This document shows, one piece after another, positions 1 through 8,828 of a stretch of DNA of 64,000 bases. The notes below the pieces were generated by a model. It was not told the DNA's origin, did not search any database, and was given only the letters and a program-made list of their open reading frames with translations. Within the stretch, counting starts at the first letter, position 1, and each line of letters opens with the position of its first letter. The translations under genes and the position numbers were made by a program. Origin of the DNA: Cyanobium sp. FGCU6 (GTDB lineage: Bacteria; Cyanobacteriota; Cyanobacteriia; PCC-6307; Cyanobiaceae); the NCBI GenBank assembly GCA_024958655.1, contig JANWUR010000011.1:60697-124696 (forward strand). Direction: 5' to 3'.

Positions 1-716
1 TTCGTCGGCTCAGAGTTCCTTCGTTGTGCTGCCTCCTGGGAACTGCGATCACCGCCTTGCCCATGACCGCTCCTGCCAAGGATCTCCTGCCCTTGGACCC
101 GCGGGTTTCGATCCCCCAGACCCCAGTGTCTCTCGCTCCTGCTCCCTGGCAGCTCGTGGGCGCCGACCAGGCCCCAGGGCCATGGGAGCCGGTGGGTAAC
201 GAACTCGCCTTGGGCCCGGAGTATCAACCAAAACCAGCCGTCTTTACCCAGGCCGATCTCACCGCCGTACCGCGGACCCGCGACATTATTGAGAATGTCG
301 GTATCTTTGGGATAGGAGGTGGTGTGCGCTTTGGGGCCGGCGACACAACCAATGGTGTGATCACTGGACGCGTGGGTTATAAGCTCAATGGCAGCACCGC
401 GATCTCCGTTCGCCCCAGCTGGATTTTCAGTAACAATAACAATAATAACAACAACTCGGGAACAAACAGCGACGGATCCTTTCGCCTCCCCCTGACTGTC
501 GATTTCAACCGCCGAGGCTTCGTCTCGCCCTATCTCGGCGGAGGCATTGCCACCAATGTTGATTCCAACAATCAGACCAATGGCATGCTCACGGGTGGCC
601 TTGATCTGAATCTTCACGAGAACGTCACCCTCGGTCTGAATGTGAACTACATCTTCCAGCCCGACATCAATGACACCGACTGGGAAGCCATGACCCTTCT
701 CTACCTCAGGTTCTGA
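1..716 (+). CDS. outer-membrane beta-barrel-like protein (5' partial)
   Basis: The frame is open from the left edge to a TGA at 714-716, so the true start probably lies outside the window. The first usable start is a TTG at 24. The visible N-terminus is a hydrophobic stretch (LCCLLGTAITALPMTAPAKD) that looks like the end of a signal peptide. The remainder has glycine-rich alternating strands (GIFGIGGGVRFGAG, GRVGYKLNG, SPYLGGGIATN, LNVNYIF) and ends in an aromatic residue (LLYLRF), as outer-membrane barrels often do. A run of eight Asn codons sits near base 435. The last 16 bases overlap the convergent gene at 701-1234. The exact family is not recognised; placement in the outer membrane is inferred. 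Confidence 0.6.
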   Translation, partial: RRLRVPSLCCLLGTAITALPMTAPAKDLLPLDPRVSIPQTPVSLAPAPWQLVGADQAPGPWEPVGNELALGPEYQPKPAVFTQADLTAVPRTRDIIENVGIFGIGGGVRFGAGDTTNGVITGRVGYKLNGSTAISVRPSWIFSNNNNNNNNSGTNSDGSFRLPLTVDFNRRGFVSPYLGGGIATNVDSNNQTNGMLTGGLDLNLHENVTLGLNVNYIFQPDINDTDWEAMTLLYLRF

Positions 717-1234
717 TCGACAACCGCCTCGATCGCCCGGGCAATGGCCACCTTCTGCTCGGCGTTGTAACCCCAGCGCTCCAGGAAGGCCCGATCCTCC
801 GCCCGTGATTCGGCGTGTCCGCGGGCTGCATCCAGCAGCTGTCCCAGTCGCTCCATGACGCGGGTGGGCTCGAGCATCTTCAGCAGTTCGGTGCTCCGGA
901 CCTTCACCCGTTCGGAACCAAGCCGGTGTTCCTCATCGCCGCTCTGGCGATGGTGCCACTCCATCGCCGTGCTCATTGCAAGATTGCGGGCGGTCAGGTC
1001 CACCACCCCATCGCCGGCGGCCCGCAGCTGCAGCAGCAGCGGCTCGGGCAGGCGGTCCATGAGGGGATTTTCTGCGGGCAGGGACGCCACGAAAAAACCG
1101 CGCGCCCCATCGCGGCTGGCCACCAGCTCCGCCACCCGGTCGGCCAGCACCTCATCGCTCAGCTCGCCTCGCTCCCAAAGCGCCATCAGGTTGCTGGCCT
1201 GTTCGATCGCCGCGGGGAAGGACAGGTCGGTCAT
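701..1234 (-). CDS. conserved hypothetical protein, 177 aa
   Basis: This soluble, mostly helical protein begins MTDLSFPAAIEQASNLMALW and shows no signal peptide or membrane segment. I recognise no catalytic motif. The codon pattern (GC-rich third positions) matches its neighbours and the ORF is complete, so I treat it as a real gene. It starts 35 bases from the divergent era gene and overlaps the 3' end of the outer-membrane protein gene. The function is unknown. Confidence 0.65.
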   Translation of the reverse strand: MTDLSFPAAIEQASNLMALWERGELSDEVLADRVAELVASRDGARGFFVASLPAENPLMDRLPEPLLLQLRAAGDGVVDLTARNLAMSTAMEWHHRQSGDEEHRLGSERVKVRSTELLKMLEPTRVMERLGQLLDAARGHAESRAEDRAFLERWGYNAEQKVAIARAIEAVVDQNLR

Positions 1235-1269
1235 GGTGAAGGAACGGGCAGGCTGCCATTCTCGAGGGT

Positions 1270-2196
1270 ATGGAACCGAGCCCTGCCTCCGCTACCGCTG
1301 ACGGCGACATGCCGTTCCGATCCGGCTTCGTGGCCCTGATCGGGCGTCCGAACGTGGGCAAGTCGACCCTGCTGAACCACCTGGTGGGAGAGAAGGTGGC
1401 GATCACCTCGCCGGTGGCCCAGACCACCCGCAACCGCCTGCGGGCCATCCTCACCACCCCCACCGCCCAGCTGGTGCTGCTCGACACGCCGGGTATCCAC
1501 AAGCCCCATCACCTGCTGGGTCAGCGGCTGGTGCAGAGCGCCCGCGGTGCCATCGGTGAGGTGGATCAGGTGCTGCTGCTGGTGGATGGCAGCCAGCCGG
1601 CGGGACGGGGCGACGCCTGGATCGTGGAGCTGCTGCGCCAGGCCCGCACCCCGGTGCAGGTGGCCCTCAACAAAAGCGACCGCGTGGGCGCCGACGCCGA
1701 CGACATCGCGGCCACCTATCGCGAGATCGTGTCCCCGGTGTGGCCCCTGCACCGTTGCAGCGCCCTCACGGGAGCTGGCTGTCCCGCCCTGGTGGAGGCC
1801 CTGGCGGCGGCCCTGCCGCCCGGACCCCACCTCTACCCGCCGGAGATGGTCAGCGACCAGCCCGAGCAGCTGTTGATGGCCGAACTGGTGCGGGAACAGG
1901 TGTTGCTGCACACCCGCGAGGAGGTGCCCCACTCGGTGGCGGTGCAGATCGACCGCATCGTCGACGATGGCCCCCGCACCGCCGTGCTGGCCACGGTGTT
2001 GGTGGAGCGCTCCAGCCAGAAGGGCATCCTGATCGGCCAGGGGGGACGCATGCTCAAGGAGATCGGCCGGGGCGCCCGTCTGCAGATGCAGAAGCTGATC
2101 GACGGGCCTGTGTATCTCGAACTGTTCGTGAAGGTGGTGCCGAACTGGCGACGCCATCCAGGCCGCCTGGCGGAACTGGGCTACCGGGGCGACTGA
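1270..2196 (+). CDS. era: GTPase Era, ribosome assembly factor
   Basis: Era is a GTPase that binds the 3' end of 16S rRNA and helps mature the small ribosomal subunit. The GTPase motifs appear in order: GRPNVGKS (G1, near residue 26), TTRNRL (G2), DTPG (G3), NKSD (G4) and SALTG (G5). A C-terminal KH RNA-binding domain follows (ILIGQGGRMLKEIG). At 308 aa the length is normal for Era. The ATG at 1270 gives a short N-terminal extension; the internal ATG at 1309 is an alternative start. Confidence 0.95.
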   Translation: MEPSPASATADGDMPFRSGFVALIGRPNVGKSTLLNHLVGEKVAITSPVAQTTRNRLRAILTTPTAQLVLLDTPGIHKPHHLLGQRLVQSARGAIGEVDQVLLLVDGSQPAGRGDAWIVELLRQARTPVQVALNKSDRVGADADDIAATYREIVSPVWPLHRCSALTGAGCPALVEALAAALPPGPHLYPPEMVSDQPEQLLMAELVREQVLLHTREEVPHSVAVQIDRIVDDGPRTAVLATVLVERSSQKGILIGQGGRMLKEIGRGARLQMQKLIDGPVYLELFVKVVPNWRRHPGRLAELGYRGD

Positions 2197-2224
2197 GAGG
2201 ATGGGGGCCTCGTGACACCGTGAC

Positions 2225-2731
2225 GTGAGCGATCTCCCTGCCTTCCCCCCGAACGACATCCGCGGCTTCCTGGCTTTCTGTGCGGGCGAATGGCTGGCCC
2301 TGCGCAGCACCTTCCTGCCAGGGGAGCTGGAACCGCCCTCAGGAGAAGGTGAGGGCGACGGCGACGAATGGCACAGCTCCGAGCGCGGGGAACTGAGAAT
2401 CGCCTACCAGGAGCCTTCCGGCGCCGCCGAGTCCGGCAGTCTGCTGATCACCCCCCCCGGCGGGGCGACCCGCCGCCGGGTCACCTTCTCCACCGACGGC
2501 CGCTTTGACGGCGGTGATGGGGAGAGGGGGCAGTGGCAGCTGTGGCCGGATGGTTCGCTCGACCTGATGCTGGAGCGTGAGGGGGTGGAGGTGCGTGAGC
2601 GGATCTGGTTCACCAAGCCCAACCTGCGGCTGCGCAGCACGATCGAGCGCGGCAGCGACGGCCGTCCGGCCCGGGCCAGCTTCAGTACCGAGATCCGCCG
2701 CGTCAGCCGCGCCGCCGCTGCGGTCGCCTGA
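2225..2731 (+). CDS. phycobiliprotein lyase, CpcS/CpeS family
   Basis: Proteins of this lipocalin-like family attach linear tetrapyrrole bilins to cysteines of phycobiliproteins for the phycobilisome. Family features visible here are the N-terminal GFLAFCAGEWLALRSTF block, the central WHSSERGELRIAYQ strand pair, the RRVTFSTDGRF strand and the IWFTKPNLRLRSTIE block near the C-terminus. The length of 168 aa is typical. The start is a GTG 28 bases after era, and trmD begins 4 bases after its stop, so era, the lyase and trmD are probably co-transcribed. Subfamily (CpcS or CpeS) and bilin specificity cannot be read from the sequence. Confidence 0.85.
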   Translation: MSDLPAFPPNDIRGFLAFCAGEWLALRSTFLPGELEPPSGEGEGDGDEWHSSERGELRIAYQEPSGAAESGSLLITPPGGATRRRVTFSTDGRFDGGDGERGQWQLWPDGSLDLMLEREGVEVRERIWFTKPNLRLRSTIERGSDGRPARASFSTEIRRVSRAAAAVA

Positions 2732-2735
2732 GCCG

Positions 2736-3482
2736 ATGCGCCTTGACGTCGTCACCCTGGCGCCGGAGATCGTCGAGGGGCTGCGCGGATACGGTGTGAT
2801 CGGCCGGGCCATCGCCGTCGGCATCGCCGAGCTGCATCTTCACAACCCTCGCGATCACGCCACCGATCGCTACCGGAAGGTCGATGACGAGCCCTACGGC
2901 GGCGGGGCGGGCATGGTGCTCAAGCCTGAGCCCGTGTTTGCTGCCCTGGAGTCGATCCCGGTGCGGCCCCGTCGGCGGGTGCTGCTGATGACGCCGCAGG
3001 GCCGTCCCCTGGCCCAGGCGGACCTGCGCCGCTGGGCCCGCGAGCACGACCAGCTGGTGTTTCTCTGCGGCCACTACGAAGGCTTCGACGAACGCATCCG
3101 CTCCCTGGCCGATGAGGAGGTCTCAATCGGTGACTTCGTGCTCACCGGCGGCGAACTTCCCGCCATGACGATCATCAATGGCGTGGTGCGTCTGTTGCCC
3201 GGAACCGTAGGCACCGCTGCTTCGCTGGAGGAGGAAAGCCACAGTGCGCTCCTGCTCGAGCATCCCCAGTACACTCGCCCGGCGGAGTTCCGAGGCATGG
3301 AGGTGCCGCCGGTGCTGCGCAGCGGCGATCACGGCGCGATCGCCCGCTGGCGGGCCGAGCAGCAGCGCCTGCGCACGGCGGAGCGGCGGCCCGACCTCCA
3401 CGCCCGCTGGCTCAAGCCCGAAGCGGAGAGCGCAGGGGTGGCTGATGGCGCAGGGGCAGCGAACGGCGCGATGGAAGACTGA
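2736..3482 (+). CDS. trmD: tRNA (guanine-37-N1)-methyltransferase TrmD
   Basis: TrmD methylates G37 of tRNAs, 3' of the anticodon, using S-adenosylmethionine, and so prevents frameshifting. It is a trefoil-knot (SPOUT) enzyme. The knot region shows [23 protein letters not shown] and [13 protein letters not shown]. The ATG at 2736 ([13 protein letters not shown]) matches the usual N-terminus of the family; the frame is open further upstream but only antisense-like residues lie there. The length of 248 aa is normal. The gene follows the bilin lyase after 4 bases. Confidence 0.95.
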   Translation: MRLDVVTLAPEIVEGLRGYGVIGRAIAVGIAELHLHNPRDHATDRYRKVDDEPYGGGAGMVLKPEPVFAALESIPVRPRRRVLLMTPQGRPLAQADLRRWAREHDQLVFLCGHYEGFDERIRSLADEEVSIGDFVLTGGELPAMTIINGVVRLLPGTVGTAASLEEESHSALLLEHPQYTRPAEFRGMEVPPVLRSGDHGAIARWRAEQQRLRTAERRPDLHARWLKPEAESAGVADGAGAANGAMED

Positions 3483-3502
3483 GCCCAGCATCCCCGAGGT
3501 CC

Positions 3503-3988
3503 ATGCAACTGAGGATCGGCAACGGCTACGACATCCATCGGCTGGTGCCGGGTCGTCCCCTGATCCTCGGCGGGCAGACCCTCGAGCATCCCGCCGGCCT
3601 GGGGCTCGACGGCCACAGCGACGCCGACGTGCTGGTGCACGCCGTGATGGACGCCCTGCTGGGCGCCCTGTCCATGGGGGACATCGGCCGCTGGTTTCCA
3701 CCCGAGGATCCCCGCTGGAAGGGCGCCGACAGCCTGGTACTTCTTGAAGAGGTGATGGCCCTGGTGTCCACCGAGGGCTGGACTGTGGTGAACGTGGATG
3801 CGGTGGTGGTGGCCGAACGCCCCAGGCTCAGGCCCCACATCGAGGCCATGCGCGCCGCCATCGCCACCCGCATGGGTGTCGCCCCCGATCAGGTGGGCGT
3901 GAAGGCCACCACGAACGAACGGCTCGGCCCCACGGGCCGCGAGGAGGGCATCGCCGTGCACGCGGTGGCCCTGCTGCAGCGCGACTGA
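3503..3988 (+). CDS. ispF: 2-C-methyl-D-erythritol 2,4-cyclodiphosphate synthase IspF
   Basis: IspF makes the cyclic diphosphate intermediate of the MEP isoprenoid pathway, which feeds carotenoids, the chlorophyll tail and quinones in cyanobacteria. The metal-binding residues are visible in GNGYDIHRL near the N-terminus and in [21 protein letters not shown]. The [16 protein letters not shown] block lies near the C-terminus. The length of 161 aa is typical for a single-domain IspF. The gene starts 20 bases after trmD. Confidence 0.95.
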   Translation: MQLRIGNGYDIHRLVPGRPLILGGQTLEHPAGLGLDGHSDADVLVHAVMDALLGALSMGDIGRWFPPEDPRWKGADSLVLLEEVMALVSTEGWTVVNVDAVVVAERPRLRPHIEAMRAAIATRMGVAPDQVGVKATTNERLGPTGREEGIAVHAVALLQRD

Positions 3989-4037
3989 CCCCGCTGGGGC
4001 GTGCCTAGCATCGCGCCACCTTCCACCACGGCCTTCC

Positions 4038-4472
4038 TTGTCCGGGTTGCCTCAGGCTTCGCTGTTCGACCTTTCGGTCCGGCATGCCGGGGGCCATGGC
4101 CCCGTAGCCGGGGACGTGGTGGAGATCGTGGAGCACCTGCGGGTGAAGGTGCCGGCCGCTGCCCGTGAGGCCTGGCTTGCGGCCGAGCAGCGCACCTGGG
4201 AACCCTGGCTGGAAGCGCAGCCCGGTTTCCTCGGCCGCGATCTGCTCTGGGATTCCGCCCGCGAGGAGGGCATCCTGCTGATTCACTGGGCCAGCCGGGA
4301 GCAGTGGCAGGCGATCCCCACCGAGGAGGTGCGGCTGGTGCAGGAGCGCTTCGAAGCCTGCGCCCGGCAGGTGCTCGAAGGCTGGGCGGGCGACGCCAAT
4401 CCGTTCCCGATGCTCTTCTCCGGCGAGCAGCCGGCCTCGGTTCCCCTCCCTCCGTCTCGCGCCGAACGGTGA
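4038..4472 (+). CDS. TIGR03792-family protein (ABM-like ferredoxin fold)
   Basis: The central part (VVEIVEHLRVKVP, then AQPGFLGRDLLWD and IHWASREQWQAIP) matches my memory of the cyanobacterial TIGR03792 family of small dimeric alpha/beta-barrel proteins. The function is unknown. The start is set at a TTG (4038) because no ATG or GTG fits better upstream of the conserved block. The stop overlaps the GTG of larB (GTGA), indicating translational coupling. Confidence 0.7.
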   Translation: MSGLPQASLFDLSVRHAGGHGPVAGDVVEIVEHLRVKVPAAAREAWLAAEQRTWEPWLEAQPGFLGRDLLWDSAREEGILLIHWASREQWQAIPTEEVRLVQERFEACARQVLEGWAGDANPFPMLFSGEQPASVPLPPSRAER

Positions 4473-5182
4473 CCCGCGAAGCCCGGCTGGATCTGGGGCG
4501 TCGCCGTCGCCTGGGCATGGTGGAGGCCGTGTGGGGCGAACACAAGACGGCCCGCCAGATCGTCGCTGTGATTCAGCAGATGGAGGCGGCGGGCGAGCTG
4601 GCGCTGGTGACCCGGGTGGATGAGGCCAAGGCTGCGGCGGTGCGCGAAGCGCTGCCCGGCCTGCCGGTGCGCCACCATCCCGAGGCCCGCTGCCTCTGCT
4701 GGCCCGATCCCCCGACCCCCGATCCCGCCCTCGGCACCGTGGCCGTGCTCAGCGGCGGCACCAGCGACCGGGTGGTGGCCGAGGAGGCTTGCCTGGCCCT
4801 GCGCTGCCACGGCGTGGTGGCCGGGCTGATCCTGGATGTGGGGGTGGCGGGTCTGCACCGGCTGCTCGACCGGCTCGAAGACCTCGAGCTGGCGTCCGTG
4901 TTGATCGCCTGCGCCGGGATGGAAGGGGCCCTGCCCACGGTGCTGGCTGGCCTGGTGCCCCAGCCGGTGATCGGCGTTCCGGTGTCGGTGGGCTACGGCG
5001 TGAGCGCCGGCGGCCGGGCCGCCCTTCACGGCATGCTGGCCAGCTGCGCCCCCGGGCTCACGGTGGTGAACATCGACAACGGCTATGGCGCCGCGATGGC
5101 GGCTCTGCGGATCCTTCAGAGTCCCACGTGGGCAGGCAACAGAAGTGCAGACGGCGGGGCTCCGAACTCGACCAGCATCTGA
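4469..5182 (+). CDS. larB: LarB, pyridinium-3,5-biscarboxylic acid mononucleotide synthase
   Basis: LarB carboxylates and hydrolyses nicotinic acid adenine dinucleotide in the first step of nickel-pincer cofactor synthesis for lactate racemase-like enzymes. The C-terminal PurE-like domain is clear: VAVLSGGTSDRVVAEEA, LIACAGMEGALPTVLAGL and PVSVGYGVSAGGRAALHGML. The N-terminal LDLGRRRRLGMVEAVWGEHK is typical of LarB. The GTG at 4469 overlaps the stop of the preceding gene. No larC or larE is seen nearby. The length is 237 aa. Confidence 0.88.
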   Translation: MTREARLDLGRRRRLGMVEAVWGEHKTARQIVAVIQQMEAAGELALVTRVDEAKAAAVREALPGLPVRHHPEARCLCWPDPPTPDPALGTVAVLSGGTSDRVVAEEACLALRCHGVVAGLILDVGVAGLHRLLDRLEDLELASVLIACAGMEGALPTVLAGLVPQPVIGVPVSVGYGVSAGGRAALHGMLASCAPGLTVVNIDNGYGAAMAALRILQSPTWAGNRSADGGAPNSTSI

Positions 5183-5272
5183 AGCCAGAGATGCAGCGAG
5201 CGGGGATCCATCAGGAGGCGGCCCTGGTCGGACAGTGTGTCGAAGCCCGCCGACCTGCCGGCAAGCCCGGGT

Positions 5273-6259
5273 TCACAGATGCTGCAGGTCGGGATAGGCG
5301 GTGAGCAGCTCCTCGGCGCTGAGCACCTCGCCGGCACCCTCCGGCTGCCAGATCACCTCGAGGGCAAGCAGATCCTCTGTCCCCACGGCGCCCAGACGCT
5401 GCAGGCTCTGGCGCAGGGCCTCGGCTGTGTCGGTACCGGGCAGATCCAGCCGGCGGCGGCTGGCCACCAGCAGGGTCACGGCGATGTAGTCGCTGGTGGC
5501 GTCGCTGTGGCCGGGCACGATGGCCGTCGATTCACTGAAGCGGCTGCCGCCCACGTTCGCGGTGATCTCCCGCTGCAGCTTGGAGCGCTCCTGCATCGAG
5601 AAGCGGTTGAAGGTGGATTCGGCGCTGGCGAAGGGCACCTGCCCCACATCGCCGTTGGCATACACCCACAGCTCCGGATTGCGCAGCAGCGAGAGGGTGG
5701 TTTCCTGCAGCACCTTCTGCAGGCCGGCCGTGGTGGCGGTGTCGGCGTTTCCGGCCATGCGCCGCAGGTCGGCCTGAAGCTCGCGGGCGGAGGCCAGCAG
5801 GCCCACCTGGATCTGAGCGATCGAGACGGGCCCGTCGCGGCCGGCCAGGAGGTCGTCGCCATCGGCGCTGGATCCACCGCCCAGACCACCGGTGGCACCC
5901 CGCACGGCATTCAGCAGCAGCCCCACCACCGCCATCAGCACCAGGAAGCCGAGCAGGCCACCGCCGCCGAAACCGAAGATCGGGATGATGAAGGGGAAGC
6001 CGAGGCCGCCGCCACCGCCGTAGTAGCCGCCACCGCCGTAGTAACCACCGCCGCCCCGGTAAGGCACCGGGCTTCCGCCGCGGTAGCTGCCGCCGCCGCC
6101 GTAGTTGCGGGGAACGGAGGGGGAGGAGCGGAAGCTGCCTCCCCCGATGCGACCGCCGCTGGCCGCGGAGACCGACTGGGGAGCGGCGAACAGCAGACCG
6201 GCCACCAGCACCGGGACGGCCATCAGGGTGGCCATCCGCTGGAGCAGTCGGGGACGCAT
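5273..6259 (-). CDS. DUF1517 membrane protein
   Basis: The product has an N-terminal signal or anchor (LLQRMATLMAVPVLVAGLLFAAP), then a very glycine/tyrosine-rich linker of repeated YYGGGG-type units (about residues 45-85), a second hydrophobic segment (LLGFLVLMAVVGLLLNAV), and a soluble C-terminal domain containing SIAQIQVGLLASARELQADLRRMA. This matches the DUF1517 family of cyanobacteria and plastids, whose role is unknown. The ATG at 6259 was chosen because it directly precedes the signal sequence. The length is 328 aa. Confidence 0.85.
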   Translation of the reverse strand: MRPRLLQRMATLMAVPVLVAGLLFAAPQSVSAASGGRIGGGSFRSSPSVPRNYGGGGSYRGGSPVPYRGGGGYYGGGGYYGGGGGLGFPFIIPIFGFGGGGLLGFLVLMAVVGLLLNAVRGATGGLGGGSSADGDDLLAGRDGPVSIAQIQVGLLASARELQADLRRMAGNADTATTAGLQKVLQETTLSLLRNPELWVYANGDVGQVPFASAESTFNRFSMQERSKLQREITANVGGSRFSESTAIVPGHSDATSDYIAVTLLVASRRRLDLPGTDTAEALRQSLQRLGAVGTEDLLALEVIWQPEGAGEVLSAEELLTAYPDLQHL

Positions 6260-6285
6260 GGGAGATCGATAGGAGTGGTTGGAAT

Positions 6286-6507
6286 CTAGGAACCGCCCCC
6301 CACGATGGTGACCACTTCGAGCACGTCGGTTTCCACCACCGGTTGATCCGCCCAGGCGCTGCGGGCCAGGATCGTGCCGTTGAACTCCACCACCACCAGC
6401 CTGGGGTGATAGCCGAGCGCCTCCAGGGCGTCGAGCAAAGTAAGTCCGGCTGGCAGGGAACGTGGCTCCCCGTTCACCCTCACGCTGATGCTGGCGGCGC
6501 CCGTCAT
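6286..6507 (-). CDS. thiS: sulfur carrier protein ThiS
   Basis: ThiS is a ubiquitin-fold protein that carries sulfur as a C-terminal thiocarboxylate for thiazole synthesis in the thiamine pathway. The diagnostic C-terminal Gly-Gly appears as VTIVGGGS, with one extra Ser after the glycines. The N-terminal VNGEPRSLPAGLTLLDALEALG is typical. The 73-aa gene overlaps the end of thiE by 4 bases (ATGA), so the two are translationally coupled. Confidence 0.85.
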   Translation of the reverse strand: MTGAASISVRVNGEPRSLPAGLTLLDALEALGYHPRLVVVEFNGTILARSAWADQPVVETDVLEVVTIVGGGS

Positions 6508-7598
6508 GCCTCCGCCTCCAGGGCCGACAGCAGAGCGGCGGCGGCCGCCTCGGGATCGGCGGCTTCGGTGATCGCCCGCACCACGGCGATGCGTCGGGCC
6601 CCGGCGGCCCGCACCGCCGCCACGGCATCCCCGTCGATGCCGCCGATGGCGAAGAACGGGATCGGACTCTCCGCCGCGGCTTCCTGCACGTAGGCCAGGC
6701 CCACGGCGGGGCGACCGGGCTTGGTGGGGGTGGCCTGCACCGGCCCCACCCCCACGTAGTCGCAGCCGTCGATCACCGCCTGCCGCAGCTGCTCGATCCG
6801 GTGCGTGCTGCGACCGATCAGACGATCTGGGCCCAGCAGCCTGCGGGCCACCGCCGGCGGCAGGTCGTCCTGGCCGAGATGGACGCCATCGGCATCCACC
6901 GCCAGGGCCAGATCGATCCTGTCGTTGACCAGGAACAGGGCGCCGTGGGCGGCGCAGAGCAGCCGCAGGGCCTGAACCTGCTCCAGGCGCTCGTGGTCCG
7001 TCAGACCCGCCGTTTCCTTGGCCCGGTACTGCACCAGACGCACCCCTCCCCGCAGGGCCCCTTCCACGACCGACTCCAACCCCTGCACCGGGCTGGTGAC
7101 CAGATAGAGGGAGCAGGCGGCCAGCCGCCGCCGCCGGTCCGGGCCAGCGGCACCGGCCCGCAGCAGGTCGACTTCGAGGTCGTAGAGCCGGTAGCGGATC
7201 AGAGCCGCGTCTCCGGCCAGGGCAGGGTCGGGGATGCGGGCGAACTCCTCCAGCACCCGCAGCGCCTCCTGCACCCGGCCCGCGTTGGCGGCAAGCACCT
7301 GGGAGGGCTGCAGACGCTCCGCCTGGGCGGGATGGGCCATGCCGGCTGCGGGATCGGTGGCGGTGTGTCGCGCCAGCTTCCAATGGTCGTGGTGGTGGCG
7401 CCCAAGCCGCTGGCGCAGATCCTTGCAGCGGGCCACCAGATCGGGTCGCTGCAGGGAAAAGCGACACCAGTCCTCCAGCACCCGCAGCCCTTCGCGAGCC
7501 CGGTCGAGGTTGGCGTCGATCAGGCGGGCCACGGCTGGATCGTGCGGATCGTCGGCGGTCTCTCGATCGGTCGACATGGGGGAGAAGGGCAGGGACAT
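6504..7598 (-). CDS. thiE: thiamine-phosphate synthase with N-terminal ThiD2 domain
   Basis: This is a fusion. Residues of roughly 25-150 form a ThiD2-like domain (RLIDANLDRAREGLRVLEDWCRF, then AGRVQEALRVLEEFA), a family described as a hydroxymethylpyrimidine-phosphate kinase. The C-terminal 200 residues are ThiE, which joins the pyrimidine and thiazole phosphates. ThiE motifs visible are VQYRAKE, LFLVNDRIDLALAVDADGVH, GRSTH, YVGVGPVQATPTKPGR and IPFFAIGGI. The arrangement is usual in cyanobacteria. The length is 364 aa. An alternative start lies at the second Met, 7 codons in. Confidence 0.9.
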   Translation of the reverse strand: MSLPFSPMSTDRETADDPHDPAVARLIDANLDRAREGLRVLEDWCRFSLQRPDLVARCKDLRQRLGRHHHDHWKLARHTATDPAAGMAHPAQAERLQPSQVLAANAGRVQEALRVLEEFARIPDPALAGDAALIRYRLYDLEVDLLRAGAAGPDRRRRLAACSLYLVTSPVQGLESVVEGALRGGVRLVQYRAKETAGLTDHERLEQVQALRLLCAAHGALFLVNDRIDLALAVDADGVHLGQDDLPPAVARRLLGPDRLIGRSTHRIEQLRQAVIDGCDYVGVGPVQATPTKPGRPAVGLAYVQEAAAESPIPFFAIGGIDGDAVAAVRAAGARRIAVVRAITEAADPEAAAAALLSALEAEA

Positions 7599-7672
7599 CG
7601 CGGTGGGAAAACGCAGGGCAAGGCCGTTATGGCGTTCTGATTAGGCTGCGTGTCGCCCGAACGGACGCCACC

Positions 7673-7786
7673 ATGGCCAGCGATGCGGACCAGCCCATGC
7701 TGGTATTGATCTCAGGAATCCTGCTGATCGGCGGCATCGCCCTGTTCATCGGCTGGGGCCTCACCCACGCCTACCCCGGCGGCTGA
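7673..7786 (+). CDS. small single-span membrane protein, 37 aa
   Basis: This short ORF encodes a hydrophilic start (MASDADQP), one clear transmembrane helix (LVLISGILLIGGIALFIGW) and a short tail ending in PGG. It resembles small cyanobacterial thylakoid proteins in size and shape, but I cannot assign it to a named photosystem or NDH subunit. Its 3' part (7712-7786) is antisense to the last codons of ribF, which makes one of the two reading frames unusual here. Confidence 0.55.
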   Translation: MASDADQPMLVLISGILLIGGIALFIGWGLTHAYPGG

Positions 7787-8797
7787 TCTCCTTTCCGCGT
7801 CGTGGGTGAGCGCCGTGATGCTGAGGCGGGCCAGGTCGGCATCGCGGCCGATCTGAGCCACGAGGGCGTCGAGGTCGGCGAAGCGTTCCTGCCCCCTTAA
7901 GCGTTTCAGCGGTTCCACGGTCAGGCGTGCTCCCACCAGCTCCTGCCGGCGATCCAGCAGATGCACCTCCACGGCGGAGGGTGCCGCCGGATCCACCGTG
8001 GGCTGAGGTCCGAGGTTCATCACAGCCGCCAGGGGCCGGCCCGCTGCTCCCTCCTCCCCCACCCAGGCCAGCGCTGCGTAGACCCCTTCCTGAGGAAGGA
8101 ACTTGCGTCCATCCACCCGCAGGTTGGCCGTCGGCCATCCCAGTTCCCGTCCTAGCCCCCTCCCCCGCACCACCCTGCCGCTGAAGCGGTAGGGACGCTC
8201 CAGCAGCCGCCTGGCCTCATCCACTGCTCCAGCGGCGAGGGCCCGACGGATCCGGCTGCTGCTCACCCGTTCGGGTCCGTCCCAGAGCATCGGCAGCACG
8301 GTCACGGCGATCCCGTGTCGCTCCCCCAGCTTCTGGAGGGTGCGGGCGTCACCACTGCGACCCGCTCCGAAGCGGAAATTGTCGCCCACGGCCACCCGCC
8401 TGGCCTGGAGCTGGTTGCGGAGCACCCGTCGCACGAACTCCTCAGGGCTGAGGTCTGCAAGAGGGCGATCGAACGGCACCAGCACCAGCTGGCGAATGCC
8501 GAGGGGTTCGAGCAGTTCGAGCTTCTCCTCGGGCAAATCCAGCCGCAGGCGTGTCTCGCCGTGCAGAACTTCGCGGGGGTGGGGCCAGAAGCTCACCACC
8601 GTGGGCACGGCGCCGTCGGCCTCCCCCGGTGGGTGATCCACGATGGCGTTGATCACCCGGCGATGACCCTGATGCAGGCCGTCGAAGCTCCCCAGGGCAA
8701 TGGCGGTGGGACGCAGGGCGTCGGCGGGAACGTGCAGCGGAATCAACGGGCCATCAGGGGCTCTGGCGACAGGCTCTCCCTTCCCCGATCTTCCCAT
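7712..8797 (-). CDS. ribF: bifunctional riboflavin kinase / FAD synthetase RibF
   Basis: RibF converts riboflavin to FMN and then FAD. The N-terminal nucleotidyltransferase shows ALGSFDGLHQGHRRVI, and VSSSRIRRALAAGAVDEA follows the first domain. The C-terminal flavokinase domain has GRELGWPTANLRVD and GVYAALAWV. At 361 aa it is longer than the usual 305-320 because of a C-terminal polar tail (after ITALTHDAERR) that lies antisense to a small gene. The ATG at 8797 pairs with an opposite-strand ATG in the same CATG. A later start near the LIPLHVPADALRP segment cannot be excluded. Confidence 0.9.
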   Translation of the reverse strand: MGRSGKGEPVARAPDGPLIPLHVPADALRPTAIALGSFDGLHQGHRRVINAIVDHPPGEADGAVPTVVSFWPHPREVLHGETRLRLDLPEEKLELLEPLGIRQLVLVPFDRPLADLSPEEFVRRVLRNQLQARRVAVGDNFRFGAGRSGDARTLQKLGERHGIAVTVLPMLWDGPERVSSSRIRRALAAGAVDEARRLLERPYRFSGRVVRGRGLGRELGWPTANLRVDGRKFLPQEGVYAALAWVGEEGAAGRPLAAVMNLGPQPTVDPAAPSAVEVHLLDRRQELVGARLTVEPLKRLRGQERFADLDALVAQIGRDADLARLSITALTHDAERRSAAGVGVGEAPADEQGDAADQQDS

Positions 8798-8828
8798 GGC
8801 AAGTTTGGGTGCCCCTTCCGCTGCCTCG

